Origin: Auxenochlorella pyrenoidosa
Taxonomy: Eukaryota > Chlorophyta > Trebouxiophyceae > Chlorellales > Chlorellaceae
DNA length: 16,500 nucleotides
Assembly (NCBI GenBank): GCA_001430745.1
Contig: KQ481938.1
Location: forward strand, 2,651,937 to 2,668,436
Direction of reading: 5' to 3'
Within the stretch, counting starts at the first letter, position 1; each line of letters begins with the position of its first letter. A program made the translations under genes and the position numbers. Below the pieces are notes generated by a model, which had not been told where the DNA came from, did no database searches, and was given only the letters and a program-made list of their open reading frames with translations. Of this stretch, positions 7,227 through 16,379 are shown piece after piece.

Positions 7227-10200
7227 ATGCCCCTCACCCTGACCCGCGCCGCGACGGTCCTGTCGCTGAGCCAGCTGGCGGCCGAGGCCGAGGGCCCCAC
7301 CAGCTCCCCGCAGCCGCCCAAGGGCAAGCTGAGCACCCCCGAGAAGGCGGTCCGCGATGTCGGCGCCGGCGCCTCCCTGTTGCCCCTCTACTCCTTCCCC
7401 TCTGCCGACGGCTTCCAGGCCAAGCGTGTTCGCTCCTTTGGCTCCTTCCAAGACCTGGCAGCTGCCGGCTCTGCCGGCAGCGCCGTCCCCGACGTGGACG
7501 ACGGGTGTGTGCTGGGTGCCGGCCCCGGCACATGCGGCAGCAGCGCACCGGCGGCGCCTGGGGCCTGTATAGCGGGACGTACGCACCCGTGCTTGCTCTG
7601 GGGCCCAGCTGCCCGCATGTTTCCCTGCATGGGCTCCTCCCCTGCAACCGGCAGGCGCCTGTGATCGCCCGGCTGTGATGGTGCAGCTGCTCAGACCCCC
7701 ACCCCCACCCCCACCCCGCTCCCCTCTGCAGCGCCGGTTCGGACGAGGAGTCTCTGTCCCTGGACGGCACCGCCTCCTCCGGCGCCTCCGACGCTGGGCA
7801 GGTGGTGCCACAGCGCAGCGTGCTCGACGCGCTGCTGCTGGGCGAGTGGGAGGACCGCGCAGAGGTGAGGGCGCCCGCCGCCTGCCCGCTGCCCGCGCCG
7901 CATGCGCCGCCTTGTGTGCGACGTGCATGCAAGCGTTCCCTCTTTTGGCTCAGCCGCTGCTCCTTGCTGCTGCTGCTGGAGCTGCACTTGCGCCGCGGCT
8001 GCACCGCTGCTGCACCTCAGCCTTGCCCCACCCTCCTGGCCGCCCGCAGGCCGGCCTGTTCCGCTACGACGTGACCGCCTGCCCCACCAAGCTGGTGCCG
8101 GGCGCCTACGGCTTCATCGCGCAGTGCAACGAGGGCCGGCTGTCCAAGAAGCGGCCCACAGAGTTCCGCATCGACCAGGTGCGCGCGTGGGGCGGCGCCC
8201 GCAGGCCGCGGCGCCGTGCGGCCTTGTGCTGTGCACCGCAGCGGAGCGACAGGCCTGCAGGCCCGGGGCCAGACGCCTGAGCTCGCATGTGGACTGGGGC
8301 GCGCCCGCTTGCCGCCTAGGCTGCTTCATACCATGCCCGCCTGGCTTGACCTCTGCAGGTGGCCCAGGACTTTGACGACGCCAAGTTCAACTTCAAAAAG
8401 GCGCTGCAGAAGGAGGTGGGTCCTCTGATGCGGGGGCCACCTACCGGCTGAGGAGCAAGCGGCCGAGGAACAGACCTGCGGAGGTCAAGCATGCTGCGCA
8501 GCCCGGATGCATCGTTGTGGCCTCCCCTCCAACACTGTTCTTGCCTTTCCGCGCCGCCCCCCTCCTGTCAGGTGCTGTTCATGTTTGAGCCGGCGCCCCG
8601 CCGCGTCTCCAAGCCCTGCTTCCAGCCCGCGGTGAGCAGCGCCCGCCACCGCGACCAGCGACATCCGGCGGGCACCAGCAGGGCGCTCTGCTGTGGCAAC
8701 GCCGCCCCGCCCCGCCAAGCCGCTGCGAACACCTCTGCGCGTGGTGCTTCTGGAGGGCGCACCGCCCTCTGCAGCGAGGAGCCTGCTTAGCCCTGCGCCC
8801 ACTATGCTTTGAAGCATCCCTCCACCCTGACATGTGCACGCGCCCCCCCGCTCCTTCCCTGTGCGCAGGTCGCCCCGGGCGCCTCTCCCAACCTCGTGTT
8901 CATCAACGTCTCGCCCATCGAGTACGGCCACGTGCTGCTGGTCCCCCGCGCCCTGGACAACCTGCCCCAGCTGGTCGGCCCCGACACGCTGCTGCTGGCG
9001 CTGCAGTTTGCGCGCGAGGCCGGTGAGGCAACGAGAGCGATGCACCTGCTGGGCAAGCATTTCCGTGCTGCATGTCGCTTGCGGCTGGGCCTCAGCCTTC
9101 CTTCCTTGCCCCCCGCTCCATAGCTGTGCCCCACCCCACCCCCCCATCACCCCTCCATTCCGGGCCCCCGCGCAGACAACCCCTACTTCCGGCTGGCCTT
9201 CAACTCGCTGGGCGCCTACGGCACCATCAACCACCTGCACTTCCAGGCCTACTACCTGGCAGGTGAGGGGGCCCTGCTGCCCCACCCCCGCACCCGCTTG
9301 GCCAACTGGGAGTGCAGGCAGTGTCCTCGTTGCGAGGCTGTGCACACCCCCAGCTGTCCCCTGCTGACCTGCCCCCGCGTGCCCCCACCCCGCCTGCAGC
9401 GCCCTTTGCCATGGAGCGCGCCCCCACCGCCCCGCTCGACCTGCCCGCCCTGGAGCGCGCAGCAGCTGCCGCCGCCCAGGGGGCCGCTGCCGACAAGGGC
9501 AAGCCCGGCGCCGCCATCCAGGCGGCCCCTGCAGCCGCCAGCATTGGCGGCGCGGCCGCCAAGGCGCGGCGTCGCGCCGGCGGCGTGCGCGTGGACCGCC
9601 TGCTCGAGTACCCCGTGCGCACGCTGGTGTTTGAGGCGGGCGACTCGCTGGCAGAGGTGGGCGCCTCGCTGGCCGGGCCGGGGAGGATGCGGCGCGCGTG
9701 GGGCTGGGCAGCTGCCTGTGCGGGTCAAGGGAAGTGGCTTGAAAATAGAACCGGGGTTGCTGGCAGCCGTGGAACAGAGCGGCAAGCCCATGGAAGCCTG
9801 TCTGGCAGGTTTGGGCGCCGCCGCGGTGCCCTGGCCTTGACGCCCCCTGTGCACCTCACCAGGGCCACCCGCCTGCCCCCAACCCACCCGCAGCTGGCCG
9901 AGCTGGTGGGCACTGCCTGCCAGCGGCTGACGTCCGCCAATGTGCCGCACAACCTGTTCATCGCCGACTGCGGCGCGCGCGTCTTCCTGTTCCCCAACTG
10001 CTTTGCGGAGAAGAAGGCGCTGGGCCTGATCCCGGAGGGTGAGCCCGGAGGGGGCGGCGGGGGGGTGGCTAGCTGGGGACCACAGCTGGCGCTTCGCTCT
10101 GGCTGTGCTTGTGGAGCATGCCAGCTCTGGACAAGCTCGGCCAGCGCCGGGCATGCTGCTGCCAGGGTCCAGTGCAGTGCACCGTGCACGTGCAGCAAGT

Positions 10201-10546
10201 GGTCCACTGGCGTGGCTGACCGCTGCTGCCAAGGCCCGGTTGTCTTCCTGTGTGGTCTTGTCTGCCCGGGGCCCACGGCTTGAGGCCTTTCCAGCTTGCT
10301 GCCCCCCTCCGAACTGACTTCCACCTCCACATGCACCCCCATCCCGGGTGCGCCCTGCCTGCAGACGTGCTGGAGAGCCAGGTGGACCCGGCTGCCTGGG
10401 AGATTGCCGGCCACATTGTGCTCAAGCGGCAGCAGGACTACGATGAGGTGACGCAGGAGGGCGCCTGGCGCCTGCTGGAGCTGGCCTCCTGCTCGGAGCA
10501 GCGGTTTGCCGAGGTGGCGCGCCTCGCGCTGGACGGCCTGCTGTGA
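7227..10546 (+). CDS. VTC2: GDP-L-galactose phosphorylase
   Basis: The enzyme converts GDP-L-galactose and phosphate to L-galactose-1-phosphate and GDP, the first committed step of the Smirnoff-Wheeler ascorbate pathway; plant homologues act in cytosol and nucleus. Exons: 7227-7504, 7732-7864, 8050-8178, 8359-8415, 8572-8631, 8869-9022, 9176-9262, 9400-9656, 9894-10038, 10365-10546; 493 residues, all phases consistent. Diagnostic blocks: YGFIAQCNEGRLSKKRPTEF, KFNFKKA, FINVSPIEYGHVLLVPR, and the histidine triad HLHFQ with His290, His292 and Gln294. These are followed by AYYLAAPFAMERAPT, EYPVRTLVFE, and EIAGHIVLKRQQDYD near the C-terminus. The N-terminal ~110 residues are low-complexity and weakly conserved. 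An Ala/Gly/Lys/Arg-rich insert of about 40 residues (about 320-360) separates two conserved blocks that are closer in plants. The start has no upstream ATG within 147 bases. The identification is firm. Confidence 0.97.
7695..7717 (+). repeat. (ACCCCC)n tract before a VTC2 3' splice site
   Basis: Three ACCCCC units and an ACCCC lie in intron 1, 14 bases before the acceptor at 7731, and form part of the pyrimidine tract. The opposite strand has four G runs with single-base spacers, a quadruplex-forming pattern in DNA. Confidence 0.8.
9456..9585 (+). other. Low-complexity insert within VTC2 exon 8
   Basis: This part of exon 8 encodes mostly Ala, Gly, Lys, Pro and Arg (for example DKGKPGAAIQAAPAAAS and AAAKARRRAGG). 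It sits between the APTAPLDLP block and the RVDRLLEYPVRTL block. It is in frame, without stops, and flanked by conserved sequence, so it is translated; it probably forms a flexible, basic linker. Confidence 0.6.
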
Positions 10547-11710
10547 GCCCAGCAGCGCAGCCAGCAGCAGCGCGCAGCGGCGGTACACACGGCGCGCAGG
10601 TGGAGCGACGTTGAACGAACCAGTGGAGGGCTGCAGGCCCGCAGGCAGCGCGGCGGCCCCCACGCACTGTTCCCGGGGCTGCATGCAGCAGCTGCGGTGC
10701 GGCGTCGTGGCGAGGAAGGCACAGGCATGCAGCCTGGACGAGCCTGGGCTGGTGCTTCACAGTGGGCAGGGAGGTGGGGCAGCACCCTTCGGTGGCCTGC
10801 GCGGGCCGCTGCCTGGCCCAGCTGCGGCACGGTGGTCTTGGCGGGATGGGCGACAGCTCAGCACGCCACCAAACCCGGATGGACTGCAAACACTGCCCCC
10901 TATCAGAATTATCCCCCTTGTGTGTCTGATTCTCCTTCCGTTTAGGCTCGTGCCCCTCCCATTTCTGTAAAGAGTTTTGAACGCCGAGCATAACTTGTCT
11001 TCATTCATTCCCCGCCTAAGCGGCAGCCTTTGCCGTTCTTTTGCACAACTCCCCTGTCCTTACCACCCTTCTTAGAAGATGGTGCAATCCTTCTGCTGAC
11101 GCACCTTTTGTAAGCAAGTGTGAGCCTTTCACAACCTCGCAACGATTGAGTGAGGCTGTGGGTGGTATGCCGGCAGGAGGGCCGGAGGCAGAATGGGCAA
11201 GAAGAGCCCCTTGTGACCATGTCTGCCTCAGTGCTCAATGTGCCCTGCTGTTCTTCGTGCAGTTTCCATAGCGGCTTGTGAGCAACTGTGTCATCAAGAC
11301 ACACTGGCACAGCAGGTTGTGCAAGGCAGCAGGCGTGCGCAGGTCGGTGCTGGTGCGCCTTCTGGCTCGCAGTAAGCAGTGTTCCGCTGGGCACAGCTGC
11401 TTGATATTTCGTTCGTAGGGAACAACCTGATAGCGCACAGGGCTCCCAGAAGGATAGAGCCTGGCTGCAAGGGCGCCCCTTGTTGCGAGAGCCCTTGCAG
11501 TGGGTGCCCGCAGCCCCAGCACGCTTGTGGGCTGTGCATACACGCACCGACGAGTGCAGGGATGTGCAGGCCAAGGTGCATGCATTGAAGGGAGGGAGGG
11601 GCTGGCGTGCTGAGCATGGCGAGGATGGGGTCCCTGTGGCAGCGCTCCCGCCCAGCCATCCTGCTTTGTGTTGTGGTGGAACGTTGGTTGGTGGACCCGG
11701 AGGCTTGAAA
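10547..11710. other. Intergenic interval between VTC2 and the plastid uL18 gene
   Basis: This 1.16-kb stretch holds the VTC2 3' untranslated region (to about 10990), then the promoter and leader of the uL18 gene. Antisense open frames (10422-10991, 11005-11772) look like GC-bias artefacts. I see no RNA gene and no recognisable protein. Confidence 0.6.
10966..10970 (+). terminator. TGTAA poly(A) signal for VTC2
   Basis: TGTAA is the standard chlorophyte polyadenylation signal. This copy lies about 420 bases after the VTC2 stop codon, in an AT-richer patch. It implies cleavage around 10980-10995. Confidence 0.6.
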
Positions 11711-13174
11711 ATGCAGGCCGCCACCGCGAGCTTCGCCACCTTCAGCGGCCTGGCCGTGGCCCGGCCGCTCAAGGCTGCCTCCGCCGTGCAGCCCGCAGCA
11801 GCCCTCCCACGCAGCGGTGAGCGAGGTGTTCTGTCGGCCCGACTGGCGCAATGCGCTGCTGGAGGAGCCGGCCGGGCTGACGGGCTCCCCCAGCGTCTCT
11901 GGTCTCCTTGCAGGCATGACCCAGCGGTTCACGGTGGAGGCGCGGGTGATGACCCGCCGCGAGTCGGTGGAGAAGCGGCACAAGCGCATTCGCAGCAAGG
12001 TGGGACGAGCGGCAGTGGGAGCCCCCGCCCGCGGCGGCGCTCGCCGCAGCCGGCATTCGTGCAGTTGGTTGGCAGCATGCAACCTGGGTTGCTCACATGC
12101 CGGCCAGAGAAGCAGTTGTAGCAGGACAGGGCATACGTGCAGCATGCAGGTGGCGCCTGCAAAGCACAGCAGCACGCCCACCCTGCACCGCACCGCTGCT
12201 CGCTTGCTGCGCACCTGCGCAGGTGGAGGGCACCCCCGAGCGGCCACGCCTGGCGGTCTTCCGCTCCAACAACCACATTTACGCGCAGGTGGGCAGCAGG
12301 GCAGCTGCTGCTGCAACCTGGGCTGCACAGCGAGCTGAGTAGTGCAGCACCCATCAGCCCCTGCCCCTCCCGCACTGCTGGCTCAAGCATGGCACGCGTC
12401 TGGCAGCCCGGCATGCCACACCTGCCCACCCTGCAATCTGCGCTGGCACCCGTCTCTGTTCATGGCTGACAACACGGCGTGGCGCCTGCGCGTGTGCAGG
12501 TGATTGACGACGCCGCGGGCAGCACCCTGGCGGCCACCTCCACGCTCAACCCGGAGATCCGCGCCGCGCTCAACGGCGCCGGCAGCAACGTGGAGGCCGC
12601 CAAGATGGTGGGCGCCAAGATTGCGGAGCTGTGCAAGCAGAAGAACATTGAGAAGGTGGGTGTGGGCTGCAAGGGCAGGCGGACGTGCCTCCAGCATGGG
12701 CGGGCCTGCCCCCAGCCAGCAAGCCTGCAGACACCCGCAGCCTTGCCAGACCGCCAGGAAGTGCACCAAGAAACACAATTCGTCACTCATCAAGAGGGTG
12801 GCAGCTCGGCTGAGCAGCGCCGACAGGCAGGCCCCCAAGGCAGCGGAGGCTGCTTGTGGCAAACGGCGCTGCAACGGCAGGCAGAGCTCGAGCCCAGCAA
12901 GAGCTAATTGCTGGGCAGGCGTGAAAATAGCTTGCGGCCAGCCTGGGGCTTGCTGTTGCCCAGCATGGCAGGTCTCGTCAGCATCTCGGGCACCGCACGT
13001 GTGCACCGCGCCTCCTTGTGTTTCGGCTCGCACGACACGCTCGCCTCACTATGCCTGCCCACTCTGCCCCTCTTGACTCTTTGGCAGGTGTGCTTCGACC
13101 GCGGCGGCTTCCGGTACCACGGCCGGGTGCAGGCGCTGGCGGATGCGGCGCGCGAGGCGGGCCTGCACTTCTGA
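11711..13174 (+). CDS. PRPL18: Plastid 50S ribosomal protein L18 (uL18c), nuclear-encoded
   Basis: This is a 5S-rRNA-binding protein of the chloroplast large ribosomal subunit. Exons: 11711-11816, 11914-11999, 12223-12288, 12500-12655, 13088-13174; 166 residues. Residues 1-36 ([20 protein letters not shown]...) are rich in Ala, Ser and Thr and lack acidic residues, typical of a plastid transit peptide; exon 1 encodes almost exactly this part. The mature protein shows [15 protein letters not shown], then [50 protein letters not shown], and the C-terminal [20 protein letters not shown] with EAGLHF. This is the full bacterial-type L18 order, so the copy looks functional. The Met is preceded by TTGAAA. 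The largest intron (12656-13087, 432 bases) holds nothing I recognise. No TGTAA is present before the next gene; TGTAG at about 13333 is a weak candidate. Confidence 0.97.
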
Positions 13175-13765
13175 GGTACCTTCTTGAATGCCCGCAGCGC
13201 GGCGGCGCGGCCTTGAGATTGCACGGAAGCTCGCTGCTGCTGCGGGCCGCCGCTGCAGCCCCAACCATGCCAAACCATGCTCCTCTGTATGCTCTCCCTC
13301 CCTGCGCACATCACTTTCTTCGCTCATTTCCTGTAGCACTTTGCCCCATTACATACTCAGGGGGTCAATGCGATGTGGGATTGGTGGTACCACTTTACTG
13401 ATGCCAGCAGGTACTGCCAGCAGGCCGACTCTTTGAGCCATCAGCCAAGCATGGCGCATGCAGGTGCAGATTTTGCAGGAACAGCTGACCGAAGATTGCG
13501 TGGCGCTGAGCGGCAGGGCGCCAGCTGGGCTCTGGCGGGGCCTCGCTAGTGCATCGCTGGCGCCACGCCATCGCAGGTGCCAGCAGATGGTGCAGGACGT
13601 TTGCCTGTGCCAGCGCCAAATGTTCTGTAGATCCCTGCCTGCACAGATCTCGCAGTTTACTTTCTGCTCCGCCCGCGGCCCGACTGTTTCGTGCGCGCGC
13701 ACCCCGGCTGCCTCTGCCGCGCTTGCAGGCCTTTGTCAGTGATACTCAGGATCCTAAGTCTCAAA
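13175..13765. other. Intergenic interval between uL18c and cysteine dioxygenase
   Basis: This 591-base stretch contains the uL18c 3' region and the promoter and leader of the dioxygenase. No TGTAA signal, TATA box or conserved protein is visible. Short plus-strand frames here are unrecognised. Confidence 0.6.
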
Positions 13766-15672
13766 ATGGCGCCTCCCGAAGTTCTCTTGGCCCCTTCTGG
13801 TGCGGGCGCGCCCTCGCCCTAGGCAGCTCCCGTTGTTGCCCTTCCGCTCGACAGCTTGACCTGCGCGCACTGCCTCGAGCTTGCCGCGACTGACATCAAC
13901 TCAGAACTGCTGTCCCTGACGCCGCCGCTTGCAGGAGCTGACACAGCCGCGGTGTTCGGCGCCCCGACAGGCGTGCCGACTGCTTGCGTGGCCGTGCCCG
14001 GCGCCGCCGCTCGCGCCGCCCCCACCACTCCGCTGCTGCAACTGGTTAGTACAACTCCAGAAGGTCGAACTATATGGGGCTTGACTCACAGCATGTGTGC
14101 ACCTGCGATGAACCCTCCTGGTGCAACTGCTGCTGGAGCTTCTGACCCGACTTTGGACCGCTGACGCTGTTGTGAGGCAATCTCTGTCTCCTGGACCGCG
14201 TTAAATTCGCCACCACCACATCCCTGGCTGCTCTGCTCCTTCAGTTTGCCGAGGTGGATGCCGCCTTTGAGGCAGAGCGTGTGCGTGGCCACAAGATCGG
14301 CGCCCACCAGGCGCCCGAGTCGGCAGAGCGCCTGAATGCTGCCATCCAGGCCGCCTTCCAGCGCTACGTGGCCCAGGGCCACGCAGACTGGCGCGAGCTT
14401 GCGCGCTTTTGTGACCAGCACTACGTGCGCCACCTGGTAGAAGAGAGCGCAAACTGCGAGATGATTGTGAGTGCAGTTGCTGGGGGTTGAGTTGTTGTTG
14501 TTGTTGTTGTGCCTTGGGGTTCTGGTTGGTGTGAAAAGTGACCTGCGGCACTGGCATGGAGTTGAGCGTACCAGCAGTTCAGAACAGCAGTTGGTTTGCG
14601 ACCGCCAGCAGCAGCCAACAACTGGGAGCCCAACTGCCGGCGCCTCACATGCCCGCCGGCTTGCATTGCTACCTCCCCTGCAGCTGATTTGTTGGAAAAA
14701 GGGCCAGGCCAGCCGCATCCACAACCACGCACAGTCACACTGGTGAGCGGAGCAGCCTGCATTGCCAATGCCTGTCAGCATGCACCTGGGGCGTGCCCCT
14801 CTCTGCTGTGCCCTGCTGGGTTGTGTGCCCACAGGCAACCGCCTGCTTCCCTTGACGGCTAGCAAACTCTGCTACCCCTGCGCAGTTGGCTCAACGTCCT
14901 GTCCGGCGGTGTGGAGGAGCTGCGCTTCACCACCGGGGACAGCCCCGTGGAGGCAGGGCCCACGCTGGCGCCCCGCCTGCCCGGCGTCATCGCCGCCACC
15001 AGGTGGGCATGCACGCTGGCTGGCTGCTCTGGTCGGGCACCAACATGTGGCCTGGCTTTGGCTGGAACAAGCGGGCTGGCAGGTGTGGACCAAGTCAGCT
15101 GGGAAGCTGCGGGTGGCACCCACCTTGCAGGGCCCTGCCCCGCCCTGCCTGCTGCCCTGCAGTCCCTGCCCCATGCTGGTCTCTGCCGGCATCAACAAGG
15201 TGGGCCCCGGCGAGAGCGCATACATCAACGACTCCCTGGGCCTGCATGCTGTGCGCTGCGATGACGGCGCGTGCGGCGGCCCGGGCGCTGAGGAGGGCGC
15301 GGTGTCGCTGCACATCTACGCGCCGGTGAGCAGCAGCAGCCTGGTGGGTTTGGCTGTGGGCGTGCCTGGTGCGGCGGTTTGATGGTGGTGGGCAGCGTGG
15401 GCTGCATCCAGGGCGCTTGTTGCTGCCACGCAAGCGCACTGCTCATGTGTGAACCATGGGGAGTGTGGCTGTCGAATTCCCTGGCATGGCCTGGTGGCAC
15501 CCGGCCCCAGCCTCCCCTGGCCCGCTGCCCCTGCCCGCAGCCCATCCGGCGCGTGAAGCTGTATGAGCCAGAGGCGGACCGCGTGGTTGTGCGCGCCCCC
15601 GGCTTCCGCACCATCAGGGGCGTGGCGGAGGAGGAGATGGAGGACGCCAGCCTGCTGAGCTCCTCCCTGTGA
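13766..15672 (+). CDS. CDO1: Cysteine dioxygenase type I
   Basis: The enzyme is a non-haem iron protein of the cupin fold that oxidises L-cysteine to cysteine sulfinate, feeding sulfate and taurine/hypotaurine routes. Exons: 13766-13799, 13935-14044, 14245-14466, 14684-14742, 14886-15002, 15163-15325, 15541-15672; 278 residues. Key residues by alignment to the mammalian enzyme: Arg110 in YVRHLV (substrate carboxylate), iron ligands His135 and His137 in RIHNHAQSHC, Cys142, His209 in YINDSLGLHAV, and Tyr233 in SLHIYAPPIRR. Cys142 and Tyr233 would form the thioether cofactor. The Cys142 codon is split TG/T by an intron. The start at 13766 (AAAATGG) is chosen because its short exon joins in frame across the 13800-13934 intron. 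This gives an Ala/Pro/Thr-rich N-terminal extension of about 48 residues beyond the conserved core, and this part is the least certain. The acidic insert region about 213-226 is longer than usual. Confidence 0.94.
14491..14510 (+). repeat. (GTT)n microsatellite in a dioxygenase intron
   Basis: Six GTT units plus GT lie in the intron 14467-14683. It is a simple repeat, likely length-variable between strains, with no coding effect. Confidence 0.95.
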
Positions 15673-15757
15673 GGGGGTGGATCCGCCCGGCGCAGCGGCC
15701 TCCAGGGGGCGCGAGGCACCTCGCCCCTGCCCCCGCCGGCCGGACGTGTCCCGGGCG

Positions 15758-15788
15758 AAACCCACACAGCACTGGCAAAACCCACACA
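15758..15788 (+). repeat. Direct repeat AAACCCACACA, two copies
   Basis: Copies lie at 15758-15768 and 15778-15788, 20 bases start to start, about 90 bases after the dioxygenase stop, in the probable 3' untranslated region. No function is evident. Confidence 0.8.
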
Positions 15789-16226
15789 ACATTGATACAT
15801 ATCGAACCGACAAACAACTGCGCGCGACTCCATTGACCAGCTGTTTTTGTACATCCCTTGACCCTGTTCCCCAAACCATTCAGATGCTCTAAACGCAGGC
15901 TGAGCCTGCCGCGCATGCCTCATGGCTGCTGCTTGTTCAACAGACCGGTTGTTGAAACGCACTCTGCAACTCTTTTTCGGCCGACATTCTGCCGCCTTTT
16001 GCCCGCAATGCCTGAATGCCGCACAGCTGTGATAATGAACCCTGCCTCTCCCACTCTTTGCCCCGCTAGCCGTTACCTTCATCCCTTGCGGCAGCGCATG
16101 CACTGTCCTGCTTGATTCACACTTGGACATGGTTGCCTTGCAGCCCAAAGCAATAGCAGTGCCAGCCTTCCGACAGAATAGAACAAGTGCCTGCACACAC
16201 GTTGAACAGCGCCTATGGGCCTGCCA

Positions 16227-16231
16227 TGTAA
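16227..16231 (+). terminator. Possible TGTAA poly(A) signal for cysteine dioxygenase
   Basis: It is the first plus-strand TGTAA I found after the stop codon at 15672, 555 bases downstream. If used, the 3' untranslated region would be long and end about 150 bases before the convergent gene's stop codon. Confidence 0.4.
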
Positions 16232-16313
16232 AAGCGCTCAACTCCCAGTCATGCACGTTCCAATGGGGCATGGTCAAGGAACAAGCGGCAGTGCCCCAAG
16301 GCAGCAGCCGGGC

Positions 16314-16370
16314 CGATGAAGGGGCCGGGGCTCCAGCTGCCGCAGGCATGTGGGCGATGAAGGGGCCGGG
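16314..16370. repeat. 16-base direct repeat CGATGAAGGGGCCGGG
   Basis: Identical copies lie at 16314-16329 and 16355-16370, 41 bases start to start. They sit directly beyond the stop codon of the minus-strand gene at the right edge, in its presumed 3' untranslated region. Confidence 0.85.
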
Positions 16371-16379
16371 CCGCCTGGG

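Larger units (their letters stand above)
15673..16379. other. Convergent intergenic region after cysteine dioxygenase
   Basis: This 707-base interval lies between two convergent genes and should hold both 3' untranslated regions. It is less GC-rich than the exons, with A-rich patches at 15757-15810. The long minus-strand open frame over 15225-16349 runs antisense through dioxygenase exons and is not supported. Confidence 0.6.

Noticed and set aside
7695..7717. (ACCCCC)n as a telomere or interstitial telomeric repeat
   Set aside because: The unit does not match the TTTAGGG-type plant and algal telomere repeat, and it forms part of a pyrimidine tract before a splice acceptor.
7116..7928. 270-codon minus-strand open frame with Arg-rich translation
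   Set aside because: It is antisense to VTC2 exons 1-2. The Arg and Gly runs reflect GC-rich sequence read in the wrong frame.
9252..10232. 326-codon minus-strand open frame
   Set aside because: It is antisense to VTC2 exons 8-9, which are clearly coding on the plus strand.
9725..10684. 319-codon minus-strand open frame
   Set aside because: It is antisense to VTC2 exons 9-10 and their introns, with no conserved content.
11294..12328. 344-codon minus-strand open frame
   Set aside because: It is antisense to uL18c exons 1-3 and shows no recognisable motif.
15225..16349. 374-codon minus-strand open frame
   Set aside because: It runs antisense through the last dioxygenase exons and introns. 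The translation is low-complexity with no domain. High GC content makes such antisense frames common here.
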